Assembly (NCBI GenBank): GCA_031993545.1
Contig: DAMAHZ010000006.1
Location: 1 to 64,000 of the forward strand
Origin: UBA1535 sp002323775
Lineage (GTDB): Bacteria; Bacillota; Clostridia; Tissierellales; Sedimentibacteraceae
Direction of reading: 5' to 3'
DNA length: 64,000 nt
Shown: piece by piece, positions 1 to 8,248 of the stretch
Layout of the letters: every line of letters begins with the position of its first letter
How positions within the stretch are numbered: position 1 is the stretch's first letter
Made by a program: the position numbers and the translations under genes
The notes under the pieces: generated by a model
The model's input: the letters and a program-made list of their open reading frames with translations, nothing else
Database searches by the model: none
Told to the model about the DNA's origin: nothing

Positions 1-365
1 TTAGAGCTCTTGCTGAAAAATCCGGAGATGCAGCTAAGAAAACAGTTGAGCTTATAAACGCTTCAATTCAAGCAGTTACAAGAGGTACAGAAATCACAGA
101 GCAAACAGCACAAATTCTTCATAGAGTTGGAATTAGTACTTCAAGTGTAGTTGATAGCTTTGAACAAATTGAAAGAGCTTCTTCTGATCAATCAATATCA
201 ATTGAACAAATCAAAGAAGGAATTTCTCAAATATCTGCTATTGTACAGACAAACGCTGCAAATGCAGAGGAAAACTCAGCAACAAGCGAAGAAATGTCAG
301 CACAGGCAGTTACCCTACGCCATGAAGTTGAAAAATTTAATTTACAAAAAAGTACTGCAAGATAG
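1..365 (+). CDS. Methyl-accepting chemotaxis protein, C-terminal end (partial)
   Basis: The reading frame is open from the window edge (first full codon at 3) to TAG at 363-365, giving about 120 residues of a larger protein. The sequence is alpha-helical, Glu/Gln/Ser/Ala-rich and has the heptad pattern of the cytoplasmic signalling hairpin of chemoreceptors, including an EENSATSEEMSAQA stretch near the end, typical of the adaptation-helix region. Such receptors signal through CheW/CheV to CheA. The neighbouring convergent gene is cheV, which supports a chemotaxis role. The ligand-binding domain lies outside the window, so the stimulus is unknown. Confidence 0.88.
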   Translation, partial: RALAEKSGDAAKKTVELINASIQAVTRGTEITEQTAQILHRVGISTSSVVDSFEQIERASSDQSISIEQIKEGISQISAIVQTNAANAEENSATSEEMSAQAVTLRHEVEKFNLQKSTAR

Positions 366-383
366 ATAATAAATTAAAATAAA

Positions 384-430
384 AAATAGCACATAAATTA
401 ATTAATATTATTTATGTGCTATTTTATTAT
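384..430. terminator. Bidirectional terminator between the chemoreceptor gene and cheV
   Basis: A perfect 15-bp inverted repeat (384-398 with 410-424, 11-nt loop) is flanked by A-runs on the left and T-rich sequence on the right. It lies 18 bp after the receptor stop codon and just before the end of the convergent cheV gene, so it can terminate both. Confidence 0.85.
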
Positions 431-1356
431 TATCCAAAATGTTTATGTCCTACTAATCTATCTATCACTGAAACTAAATTTACAATCTCTGGTTTTGATA
501 TCTGTTCATCTGCACCAAGCTGTCTGCCTTTTATTTTCATTTCATCATTAATCAAAGATGAGAAGATAACTATAGGTATTGTTCTAAGCTTTTGATCGTC
601 TCTTATAAGCTTTACCAGTCTATGTCCATCCATTTGAGGCATCTCAATATCAGTTATAAGACAGGATACATTTGATTCTACCTCATTATGAGATTTTAAT
701 TCATTTAAGTAATCCCATGCCTCTTTACCGTTACTTGTCTTTGTTATATTAGTATAACCGGCTTTTTTAAGTGATTCTGTTATAAGTCTTGATAAAAGCA
801 TTGAATCCTCAGCTATTAATATAGGATATTCAGAGCGGTTATTTCTTTCTCCTAAGTAATCTAAGTCACTAAGCTTAATTCCGCTTTCAGGACTAATATC
901 TGAAATTATCTTTTCAAAGTCAAGAATTGTAACAAGTCTTTTGTCGTATTCAGCTATTCCTGTAGCAACTCCTTCTGTTCCACCATATATAGTTTTATCA
1001 GGCTTTGAAATTGATTCCCAAGAAATTTTTATTATACCAATAACTGTGTTAACGTGAAACGCTACTCTCATCATATTAAAATCAGCGATAATAATTATAT
1101 CTTTCTCAATATTTTCAGATTCTGGTAAACCTAAATATTTTGGAAGATTTATAACAGTCATCAGCTCATCTCTTGGTTTAAAAACGCCCTCTATCGCAGG
1201 ATGAGACATTTGCATTGGAGTAACAGGACAATAAGTTATTATTTCCTTAACTTTTGCAACGTTTATTCCAAAATTATGCCCTGCAATAGTAAATTCCATA
1301 ATTCCCATTTCATTAGTACCAGATTCTAATAATATATCGGTTCTTAATTCTTCCAT
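430..1356 (-). CDS. cheV: Chemotaxis protein CheV (CheW domain plus receiver)
   Basis: 308 residues. A CheW-like coupling domain (about 15-160) is followed by a response-regulator receiver domain (about 178-305). The receiver shows the acidic pair in IAEDSM, the phospho-acceptor Asp236 in CLITDIEMPQMDG and a conserved Lys in ISKPE. CheV couples receptors to CheA and its receiver is phosphorylated during adaptation. The start is supported by AAAGGA about 10 nt upstream. It faces a chemoreceptor gene across a shared terminator. The length is normal for the family (about 300). Confidence 0.93.
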   Translation of the reverse strand: MEELRTDILLESGTNEMGIMEFTIAGHNFGINVAKVKEIITYCPVTPMQMSHPAIEGVFKPRDELMTVINLPKYLGLPESENIEKDIIIIADFNMMRVAFHVNTVIGIIKISWESISKPDKTIYGGTEGVATGIAEYDKRLVTILDFEKIISDISPESGIKLSDLDYLGERNNRSEYPILIAEDSMLLSRLITESLKKAGYTNITKTSNGKEAWDYLNELKSHNEVESNVSCLITDIEMPQMDGHRLVKLIRDDQKLRTIPIVIFSSLINDEMKIKGRQLGADEQISKPEIVNLVSVIDRLVGHKHFG

Positions 1357-1603
1357 AGTAATACACGTTCCTTTCTATTTTGTTTAAATTTCTTACAATT
1401 TCTTATTTAAAATTTTAAAAATTTACTCAATATGCCTTTAAATGACATTTTACCATTATCTTTAATAAATTACAAGAATTTTTAATAAAAAGACAAGGTA
1501 AAAATTGCATTATTAGTTGTTTTAAATCTACACTTATTGTAATATTCCCAAAATTAAATATATGTGGTATAATAATTATAATAATAATTATTAGGTGATG
1601 TAC

Positions 1604-1803
1604 ATGGCTATTCATCGCACCCTTTCAACCTTGATGGAGAAACACTGATTTTCATTAAAGATGTTCACGAAAAAACAGGCTTGTTAAAGAATACTATTTC
1701 AAATTTGTTTAACAATAAAGCTATAAGGATTGATTATATGATAATAGACAAGTTATGCGATTTATTACTATACTGTGGGAGAATTATTGAACATGGAGGC
1801 TAA
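1604..1803 (+). pseudogene. Frameshifted small XRE-type HTH regulator
   Basis: ATG at 1604 (AGG 8 nt upstream) begins MAIHRTLSTLM, the N-terminus typical of about 70-residue Cro/CI-like regulators, but the frame stops at TGA after 14 codons. The rest of the helix-turn-helix continues in another frame, from about 1633 to TAA at 1801, with VHEKTGLLKNTISNLFNNKA as the helix-turn-helix and IDYMIIDKLCDLL as the following helix. One indel around 1635-1650 explains the break. The end lacks the usual acidic tail and runs into the Shine-Dalgarno of the next gene. It may once have regulated the adjacent kdpDE genes (inference). A sequencing error cannot be excluded. Confidence 0.6.
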
Positions 1804-1809
1804 TAGCTA

Positions 1810-2961
1810 ATGAGAAAATTTAATTTACGGCATATTTTTTTAGATACAGATGAGGAAAAAATAACATACCATACTGTTTTGTTCAGTTTAGGTATTGTGT
1901 TGGCGATTTGCACAGTTGCAACAAGCGTTTCTCTTATATTAGATAACACAGGCATAGGTAAAGAAAATTTACTTATGATTTTTTTAATCGGTGTTTTGCT
2001 TTCCACAATCATAACCCCCGGATATGTTTATGGTTTTTTAACCTCTATTATAAGCGTGTTTTTATGCAACTATTTTTTTACTGAGCCTAAATTTACGTTT
2101 AGAATTTACAGCCGAGAGGATATTCTTTTGCTGGTTTTCTTTCTGATCACAGCATTGGTCGGCGGTTATTTATCAGCCCGCTCACGCCGTCAAGCTGCTC
2201 TTGCACGTCAAAGTGAGAAAAATGCACAAATTATGTATGAGGAACGCAATAAAATTGCACTTGCCATAGAAAGCGAGCGTCTTAAAAGTACATTGCTTCG
2301 TAGCGTTTCGCACGATATACGTACGCCTCTTACCGGAATTATGGGAGCAAGCAGTATAATCATTGAAAATTTTCCATCGCTTGATGAAAATGCTGTCAAA
2401 GGGCTTGCACGTGACATCAACGAAGAATCAGCAAGACTTATCAGTACTGTACAGAATATTCTTGACATGACACGTATTACCGAAGGCAAGTTATCGCTTA
2501 AAAAGGATTTTGAAGCTGTTGACGATTTAATAACACAGGTCATTTCACGTGTTCCTTTCCTAACAAATCAAAATCGGCTTAAAGTTAAAATCCCTGATGA
2601 AATTATTCTTGTCGAAGTGGATGGCAAGCTGTTCGTTCAAGTTCTTTTCAATTTACTTGACAACGCATATAAACATACAGACAAAAATGTTGACGTTGTA
2701 CTATACGTTCGGACTGACAAAGATCAAATCATTTTTGAGGTATCAGACAATGGCAAGGGTATTGACGAGAGCATACGTGATACTCTATTTGACAGCTTTG
2801 TTACCTTACCGGGACATTCAGCGGATAAAGGGCGTGGAGTCGGACTCGGACTTTCCATATGCAAGGCTATCGTTTCAGCCCACGGCGGCAAAATCACTGC
2901 AGAAAATAACAAGGACGGCGGGGCGAGTTTTACAGTCAAACTACCGTACAAGGAGGAATAA
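1810..2961 (+). CDS. kdpD: KdpD-like sensor histidine kinase, short form
   Basis: 383 residues. Four hydrophobic segments (about 20-45, 52-70, 72-92, 103-122) match the DUF4118 membrane module of KdpD. They are followed by a HisKA domain with phospho-acceptor His168 in SVSHDIRTPLTG and an HATPase domain with an N box (LFNLLDNAYKHT) and DNGKGID and GVGLGLSI motifs. The N-terminal KdpD and universal-stress domains of full-length KdpD (about 900 residues) are absent, so it is a C-terminal-type KdpD. It overlaps the ribosome-binding site of kdpE and faces trk genes. No kdpABC is present, so its likely target is the adjacent Trk system (inference). Arginine codons are mostly CGN, unlike the surrounding genes. 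Confidence 0.9.
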   Translation: MRKFNLRHIFLDTDEEKITYHTVLFSLGIVLAICTVATSVSLILDNTGIGKENLLMIFLIGVLLSTIITPGYVYGFLTSIISVFLCNYFFTEPKFTFRIYSREDILLLVFFLITALVGGYLSARSRRQAALARQSEKNAQIMYEERNKIALAIESERLKSTLLRSVSHDIRTPLTGIMGASSIIIENFPSLDENAVKGLARDINEESARLISTVQNILDMTRITEGKLSLKKDFEAVDDLITQVISRVPFLTNQNRLKVKIPDEIILVEVDGKLFVQVLFNLLDNAYKHTDKNVDVVLYVRTDKDQIIFEVSDNGKGIDESIRDTLFDSFVTLPGHSADKGRGVGLGLSICKAIVSAHGGKITAENNKDGGASFTVKLPYKEE

Positions 2962-2963
2962 AT

Positions 2964-3665
2964 ATGTCAAATAATCACATTCTTATCATTGAAGATGATT
3001 CAAAAATCATAAACTTTGTGTCGCTGGCATTAAAAGCAAAAGGATACCGTCTATCTACTGCCACGACTGGGCAGGATGGTATCCTTCTTTTCTGCACAGA
3101 AAATCCTGATATTATTATGCTTGACCTCGGACTTCCTGATATGGACGGCGTAACTGTAATTGAGGAAATCCGCAAGGTTTCAAGAATTCCTATTCTCGTA
3201 GTATCGGCAAGGGAACAAGAAGAAGATAAAATTTCTGCCCTTGACATGGGAGCGAATGACTACGTAACAAAGCCGTTCAACATGGGAGAGCTTCTTGCCC
3301 GTGTTCGTGTCATGGAACGATTTATTGTTCATGAAAATGCCACCGAGCCTGTAGATATTTATCGTTTCGATGACCTAACGATTGATTTACAAAGACATCG
3401 TGTGTTCCTCGGAGATGACGAAGTTCATTTGACGCCTTTGGAATACAAACTTCTTACGTTTTTAGCGGTAAATTACGGCAAGGTCATTACACACCATCAA
3501 ATAACTAAGGAAGTATGGGGGTATTCCGAAACTGGCGATACCAAAAGCATCCGAGTGTGTATGACGTCTTTACGCAGAAAAATTGAAGCAGACACATCTC
3601 ATCCTAAATTTATATTTACAGAAATTGGAATTGGTTATAGATTTACGGATAGTCGTATTACTTAA
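2964..3665 (+). CDS. kdpE: KdpE-like response regulator (OmpR family)
   Basis: 233 residues. Receiver domain 1-120 has acidic residues in IIEDD, phospho-acceptor Asp54 in MLDLGLPDMDG and Lys103 in VTKPFN. An OmpR/PhoB winged helix (about 135-230) contains LTPLEYKLL and SIRVCMTSLRRKI. AAGGAGGA lies just upstream, inside the end of kdpD, so the pair is translationally coupled. In other bacteria KdpE activates potassium uptake genes on phosphorylation by KdpD. Codon use is enriched in CGT/CGC like the rest of this block. Confidence 0.93.
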   Translation: MSNNHILIIEDDSKIINFVSLALKAKGYRLSTATTGQDGILLFCTENPDIIMLDLGLPDMDGVTVIEEIRKVSRIPILVVSAREQEEDKISALDMGANDYVTKPFNMGELLARVRVMERFIVHENATEPVDIYRFDDLTIDLQRHRVFLGDDEVHLTPLEYKLLTFLAVNYGKVITHHQITKEVWGYSETGDTKSIRVCMTSLRRKIEADTSHPKFIFTEIGIGYRFTDSRIT

Positions 3666-3679
3666 AAATCCGACTATCC
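3647..3679. terminator. Hairpin spanning the convergent ends of kdpE and trkA
   Basis: A perfect 9-bp inverted repeat, GGATAGTCG at 3647-3655 and CGACTATCC at 3671-3679, has a 15-nt loop containing the kdpE stop codon. The stem encodes the last residues of KdpE on one strand and overlaps the stop and last codons of trkA on the other. It probably works as a compact convergent terminator, although U-runs are weak. Confidence 0.55.
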
Positions 3680-4342
3680 TTGTGATGTCAAGCGTTTTAT
3701 ATCTGCCGGTTTTCCGCTTATAACAATTTGTTCTCCCTCGTGAAATTCATAATCAGCACTTGGCATTGGCTGTACTGATGCTTCATTTTTAACTGCAATT
3801 ATATTAATGCGGTATTTTCTCCTCACATTAATCTCTCCTATAGTTTTTCCCACCCAATCCTCAGGAATATATATTTCGTAAATTGCGTGTTCTGAGGACA
3901 GCTCGATATAGTCAAGTATACTGCTCGCATTATATTTGACAGCAAGCTTTTCGGCTAGCTCACGTTCTGGATATACGACCTCGTCTGCTCCAATTTTTTT
4001 AAGAATATCAGTTTGAATATCTCTGCCTGCTTTTGTAACTATATACTTAGCTCCAAACTTTTTCAACAAAGATGTGACAACCAACGACGATTCAAAGTTT
4101 TTTCCTATTGTAACAAAGCACATGTCAAAATTGCCAATGCCAAGTGCGCTGACTACATTTTCATCGGTGCAATCACCGACAATAACATCCTCGATGATAG
4201 ACGAAACACTCTGAATAATTTTATCATCCTTATCGACGACCATTACAGCATTACCTAGCTCAAAAAGCTTCACAGCAAGATGCTTTCCGAAACGCCCCAT
4301 TCCAATTACTAAAATTGATTTTACCTTTTGTTTTTGTTTCAT
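3674..4342 (-). CDS. trkA: Trk potassium uptake regulatory subunit TrkA
   Basis: 222 residues, the size of single-unit TrkA/KtrA proteins. The RCK-N Rossmann domain begins with VIGMGRFGKHLA, with the acidic VVDKDD at the end of strand 2 and GDCTDENV further on. A TrkA-C domain occupies about 135-220. It binds nucleotides and gates the TrkH channel from the cytoplasm. The gene starts 18 bp after trkH ends, in the same operon, and converges on kdpE. Confidence 0.92.
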   Translation of the reverse strand: MKQKQKVKSILVIGMGRFGKHLAVKLFELGNAVMVVDKDDKIIQSVSSIIEDVIVGDCTDENVVSALGIGNFDMCFVTIGKNFESSLVVTSLLKKFGAKYIVTKAGRDIQTDILKKIGADEVVYPERELAEKLAVKYNASSILDYIELSSEHAIYEIYIPEDWVGKTIGEINVRRKYRINIIAVKNEASVQPMPSADYEFHEGEQIVISGKPADIKRLTSQG

Positions 4343-4360
4343 AGATTAATTCCTCCAATT

Positions 4361-5704
4361 CTATCCTATTAATATTTTCTCAGGTACTCTTTCTAATGGC
4401 GGGTCAAAGTGTTTTCCGGCAAGTGCAAATACCAGCGTAAGCCAGCCAACCCTTCCTACAAACATCAATAGTATAATGACGACCTTTGACACAGTTCCGA
4501 TATATGGTGTGATACCTACTGTAAGTCCTACCGTTCCGATTGCCGAAACCACTTCAAACAGAATTTGTTTTAGTGAAAATGGCTCTAAAGCACACAATAA
4601 CATGGTTGCAGCCGTCACTGTAGCAAGATAAACAGTAAAGAATGCCCCGGCTTCTCGTATAAGCTTATCTTCAATACTGCGTTTATAAACCTTGACATGG
4701 CGTATCTTACGAGAAGATGCAAAGACATTTAAAAATAATACTGCTAATGTCGTCGTTTTTATGCCTCCAGCAGTTGAGCCAGAGCTACCACCGATAAACA
4801 TCAAGATAATAGTTAAAAAACTTCCTGATTCGGACAGACCCTCCATGTCAACTATATTAAAGCCTGCTGTCCTAGGTGTGATTGATTGAAACAGTGCGGC
4901 AATCACCTTATCTGCACCACTCAACCCCGATAAAACTCCTCTTGCTTCAAAGATATAAAATAGCAGCCATCCCGCTCCAATCAATATCGCTGTGACTGTC
5001 AGAACGATTTTGGAATGCAATGTGTATTCACGAAATCTCAGTTTATGTTTGGCAATGTCATCCCATACAATAAATCCAATACCGCCAATTACAATCAGCA
5101 TAGAGATTGTCAGGCTGACAACAGGGTCTCCTGCATAACTTGTTAAGGACGAAAACTGACCATATTTTCCCATAATATCAAAGCCGGCGTTACAAAATGC
5201 TGATACTGAATGAAAGATTGCGTTATAAATTCCTCTCCAAAACCCCATTTGCGGACAAAATCGAGTGGCAAGCAAAGCCGCTCCTGAAAGCTCAAAAAAA
5301 ACAGATCCTATTACGATACGCTTGATTAGGCGAACGACTCCCGACAATCGCAGTGTTCCAGCCGATTGCACAAGAAGCTGACGTTCGTGCAGTCCAATCC
5401 TACGTTTCATAAATATTGAGAACATAGTAATCACAGTCATAAAACCTATTCCGCCCATCTGAATCAGAAATAATATGACAAGCTGTCCAACTATTGACCA
5501 TTGCATATAAGTATCATACAAAACAAGCCCAGTCACACAAGTAGCACTGGTAGCGGTAAATAGTGTGTCCGGCAGCGAAGTCCATTCGCCGCTGCGAGAT
5601 GAGATTGGAAGACATAAAATCAAAGCACCTACAAGAATAAGCACAACAAATCCAAAAGCGATGGTCTGCGTATACGAAAATTTTATATTTATCTTTTTAA
5701 TCAT
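4361..5704 (-). CDS. trkH: Trk/Ktr-type potassium transporter membrane subunit
   Basis: 447 residues with about eight or more membrane helices and four P-loop-like filter segments. Examples are TSATCVTGL, SVSAFCNAGFD, ITPRTAGFN and IGTVGLTVG, the glycine-containing filters of the TrkH/KtrB superfamily. The length fits KtrB better than E. coli TrkH. It forms the potassium-conducting channel gated by the RCK subunit encoded next to it. It is the second gene of a three-gene minus-strand operon. Confidence 0.92.
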   Translation of the reverse strand: MIKKINIKFSYTQTIAFGFVVLILVGALILCLPISSRSGEWTSLPDTLFTATSATCVTGLVLYDTYMQWSIVGQLVILFLIQMGGIGFMTVITMFSIFMKRRIGLHERQLLVQSAGTLRLSGVVRLIKRIVIGSVFFELSGAALLATRFCPQMGFWRGIYNAIFHSVSAFCNAGFDIMGKYGQFSSLTSYAGDPVVSLTISMLIVIGGIGFIVWDDIAKHKLRFREYTLHSKIVLTVTAILIGAGWLLFYIFEARGVLSGLSGADKVIAALFQSITPRTAGFNIVDMEGLSESGSFLTIILMFIGGSSGSTAGGIKTTTLAVLFLNVFASSRKIRHVKVYKRSIEDKLIREAGAFFTVYLATVTAATMLLCALEPFSLKQILFEVVSAIGTVGLTVGITPYIGTVSKVVIILLMFVGRVGWLTLVFALAGKHFDPPLERVPEKILIG

Positions 5705-5708
5705 ATAT

Positions 5709-6164
5709 TCACTCCTTTATTAAAGGGAACATTTGCCTTAATATTTCATCGGCACTGCGTTCCTTTTTATGAAAATAAGGCATACCGTTATTCTTAAATA
5801 TCCCGTCGTTTCTAAATTCGTTGCACATGATAAATTGTAAACGAATATTTATCATACGTTCTCCGATACGACTTATTGTTAAGTTATCTAAATCAGAATC
5901 AGATAATGCCACCAGATGGGTAAAGATGGCATCTATGCCAAGCTGAGTTTCGTTTTCTATTTGAAGATAATCTATGTTGTGACTTTCAAACAGCCTTGCA
6001 AGCTCAAGGGCAAGTTCCGTAAATCCAAATAGAAGCACACGAGCTGATTTATCACCAATTTTCTGTGCATCTAATGTATCGAAAAAATCCTTAAATAGCC
6101 ATAAGCTAAACTTACCTATACCTAGAAGGAACGCTATAAATACGATTATAATTAACCATTCCAA
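5709..6164 (-). CDS. Membrane-anchored degenerate RCK-like protein
   Basis: 151 residues. One N-terminal membrane helix (about 3-25) precedes a cytoplasmic domain. RVLLFGFTELALELARLF resembles the first strand and helix of an RCK-N Rossmann fold, and HLVALSDSDLDNLTISRIG resembles its fifth strand and helix. The glycine motif is replaced (GFTELA) and the middle of the fold is shortened, so nucleotide binding may be lost. It is the first gene of the trk operon, 4 bp before trkH, suggesting an accessory subunit. Family identity is inferred from pattern only; no named family was recognised. Confidence 0.6.
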   Translation of the reverse strand: MEWLIIIVFIAFLLGIGKFSLWLFKDFFDTLDAQKIGDKSARVLLFGFTELALELARLFESHNIDYLQIENETQLGIDAIFTHLVALSDSDLDNLTISRIGERMINIRLQFIMCNEFRNDGIFKNNGMPYFHKKERSADEILRQMFPLIKE

Positions 6165-6223
6165 AATATCACCCGATCTCTCATCTTTATTTATACAACT
6201 TCATACAAATTCAAGTATGCACC

Positions 6224-6246
6224 TTACGTTATTAATTGTAACGTAA
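6224..6246. promoter_or_regulatory. Inverted repeat upstream of the trk operon
   Basis: TTACGTTA (6224-6231) and TAACGTAA (6239-6246) form a perfect 8-bp inverted repeat with a 7-bp spacer, about 60-80 bp before the first trk operon gene. It could be an operator for KdpE or another regulator. No known consensus was matched. Confidence 0.4.
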
Positions 6247-6350
6247 AGCACATAAATTTGGGGTTAGAATTTTAAATATAGGTGCTATTTTTTTGTTAAA
6301 ATTGAGTATTTAAGTATTAGCAGCTTTTTAACACTGTATGATTAACTCAA

Positions 6351-6378
6351 AAAAGACAAGGATTTAACCTTGTCTTTT
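6351..6378 (-). terminator. Rho-independent terminator after ftsH
   Basis: AAAAGACAAGG (6351-6361) pairs with CCTTGTCTTTT (6368-6378) across a 6-nt loop. Read on the minus strand, the stem ends in a run of six T. It closes the yabP-to-ftsH gene series. Confidence 0.85.
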
Positions 6379-6392
6379 AAATCTACATATGC

Positions 6393-8225
6393 TTAAGCTT
6401 CGTTGCCTCGCATAATTTCTTCAAACTCTTTGCCTGTTATAGTTTCCTTTTCTAACAATGATTGTGCTACAGCGTGCAATTTCTCTAAATTTTCGCTTAA
6501 TATAGATTTTGCTTTTTTATATGACTTGTCGATTATATCTTTAACTTCTTTGTCAATTTTTGCAGCAATTTCCTCACTGTAGTTTTTAACCTTATTAAAA
6601 TCTCTGCCTATAAACACTTCGTCTTCACCAGAGGCATAGTTTACTGTTCCAAGCTCATCGCTCATACCGTATACTGTTACCATATCTCTTGCAATTGAAG
6701 TAGCTCTTTGAATATCATTTGATGCTCCTGTTGAGATATCATCTAAAATCAAGCTTTCTGCAACTCTCCCGCCTAAAAGTCTGACTATGCCTTCAAGCAT
6801 TTCACCTTTAGAAGCATAGCTTCTGTCTTCTTCCGGAAGATACCAAGTAAATCCGCCTGCTCTGCCTCTTGGTATAATAGTCACAAGATGAACAGGGTCT
6901 AAGTTTGATGATAGTCTTGCAACTACCGCATGACCAGCCTCATGATAAGCAGTGATTTTTTTCTCCTTATCGCTTATAACTTTACTTCTCTTTTCAGGTC
7001 CTGCTATAACCTTAGTTATAGATTCCTCGATAGCATTCATAGGTATTGTTTTTGAATCCTTTTTAGCAGACAAAAGTGCTGCTTCATTCATTAAATTTTC
7101 TATATCAGCAGGAGTAAATCCCGGAATTCTCCTTGCGATAATCTCTAAATCTACATCTTCTTCCAACGGCTTCTTTCTTGAGTGAACTTTCAGTATTTCT
7201 ACTCTCGCCTTTAAATCAGGAACTCCAACTCTGACCTGTCTGTCAAATCTTCCCGGTCTAAGAAGTGCCGGGTCAAGAACGTCCGGTCTGTTTGTAGCGG
7301 CAATTATTATAATTCCCTCATTTACTCCAAATCCATCCATTTCAACCAACAATTGGTTTAGCGTTTGTTCTCTCTCGTCATTTCCTCCGCCAAGTCCTGC
7401 TCCCCTTCTTCTTCCTACAGCATCTATTTCATCAATAAACACTATACATGGAGAATTTCTTTTAGCTTGGTCGAACAAGTCTCTAACTCTTGATGCTCCA
7501 ACTCCTACAAACATCTCAACGAAGTCAGATCCGCTTATGCTAAAGAATGGAACTCCTGCTTCTCCGGCAACAGCCTTTGATAAATATGTTTTACCTGTAC
7601 CCGGAGGTCCAACCATCAAAACTCCCTTTGGAATTCTTGCTCCGAGCTTTGTATATTTAGATGGATTTCTTAAGAATTCAACTATCTCTACCAATTCTTC
7701 TTTTTCTTCATCTAAACCTGCAACATCTGTAAATTTTACGACCTTTTCCGGGTCATCTTCTCTGTTTAGCTTAGCACGGCTTTTTCCGAAGGACATCGCC
7801 TTTCCAGAACCGCCATTTTGCATTTGATTCATAAATATGAACCAAAACACTCCCATTATCACTAATAATCCAATAGTAGGTATCAATTGAACAAATATAG
7901 ATGTTTCCGGAACCGGTTCTCCCTCTACTGATTTTATTGTACCATTTTCAACCTTCTCTGAAATATATTTATTATAAAAATCTGATGTTAAAAATATTAC
8001 TGTAGGTATATACGCCTTAAATTTTGTGTCGTCCTTTAATGTTCCAGTAACATTATTTTCAACAAATTTTATTGTTTTTACATTATTCTTATCGAGCTGT
8101 GTAACAAGCTCCGAATATGTCAATGTCTGCATCTTAGCGCTTGGCTTCATTAACATATTAACAACTAATATTATAAATGCAAACAACAGTGCATATATAG
8201 CTATACTTCTTGCAAAACCTTTCAA
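6393..8225 (-). CDS. ftsH: ATP-dependent zinc metalloprotease FtsH
   Basis: 610 residues, normal length. Two membrane helices (about 8-25 and 111-131) flank the extracytoplasmic FtsH-extracellular domain. The AAA module has Walker A GPPGTGKT (206-213), Walker B IVFIDEID and a second region of homology with RPGRFDRQV. The zinc protease motif HEAGH is at 428-432. It degrades misfolded membrane proteins and regulatory substrates. It is the last gene of the tilS-hpt-ftsH series and has its own terminator. Confidence 0.97.
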   Translation of the reverse strand: MKGFARSIAIYALLFAFIILVVNMLMKPSAKMQTLTYSELVTQLDKNNVKTIKFVENNVTGTLKDDTKFKAYIPTVIFLTSDFYNKYISEKVENGTIKSVEGEPVPETSIFVQLIPTIGLLVIMGVFWFIFMNQMQNGGSGKAMSFGKSRAKLNREDDPEKVVKFTDVAGLDEEKEELVEIVEFLRNPSKYTKLGARIPKGVLMVGPPGTGKTYLSKAVAGEAGVPFFSISGSDFVEMFVGVGASRVRDLFDQAKRNSPCIVFIDEIDAVGRRRGAGLGGGNDEREQTLNQLLVEMDGFGVNEGIIIIAATNRPDVLDPALLRPGRFDRQVRVGVPDLKARVEILKVHSRKKPLEEDVDLEIIARRIPGFTPADIENLMNEAALLSAKKDSKTIPMNAIEESITKVIAGPEKRSKVISDKEKKITAYHEAGHAVVARLSSNLDPVHLVTIIPRGRAGGFTWYLPEEDRSYASKGEMLEGIVRLLGGRVAESLILDDISTGASNDIQRATSIARDMVTVYGMSDELGTVNYASGEDEVFIGRDFNKVKNYSEEIAAKIDKEVKDIIDKSYKKAKSILSENLEKLHAVAQSLLEKETITGKEFEEIMRGNEA

Positions 8226-8248
8226 TGTAATCTTTTCCTCCCGTTAAA

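Noticed and set aside
1427..1615. 62-residue minus-strand frame rich in Ile and His
   Set aside because: Its repeats come from an AT-rich promoter region (ATA/ATT runs), and no ribosome-binding site is seen.
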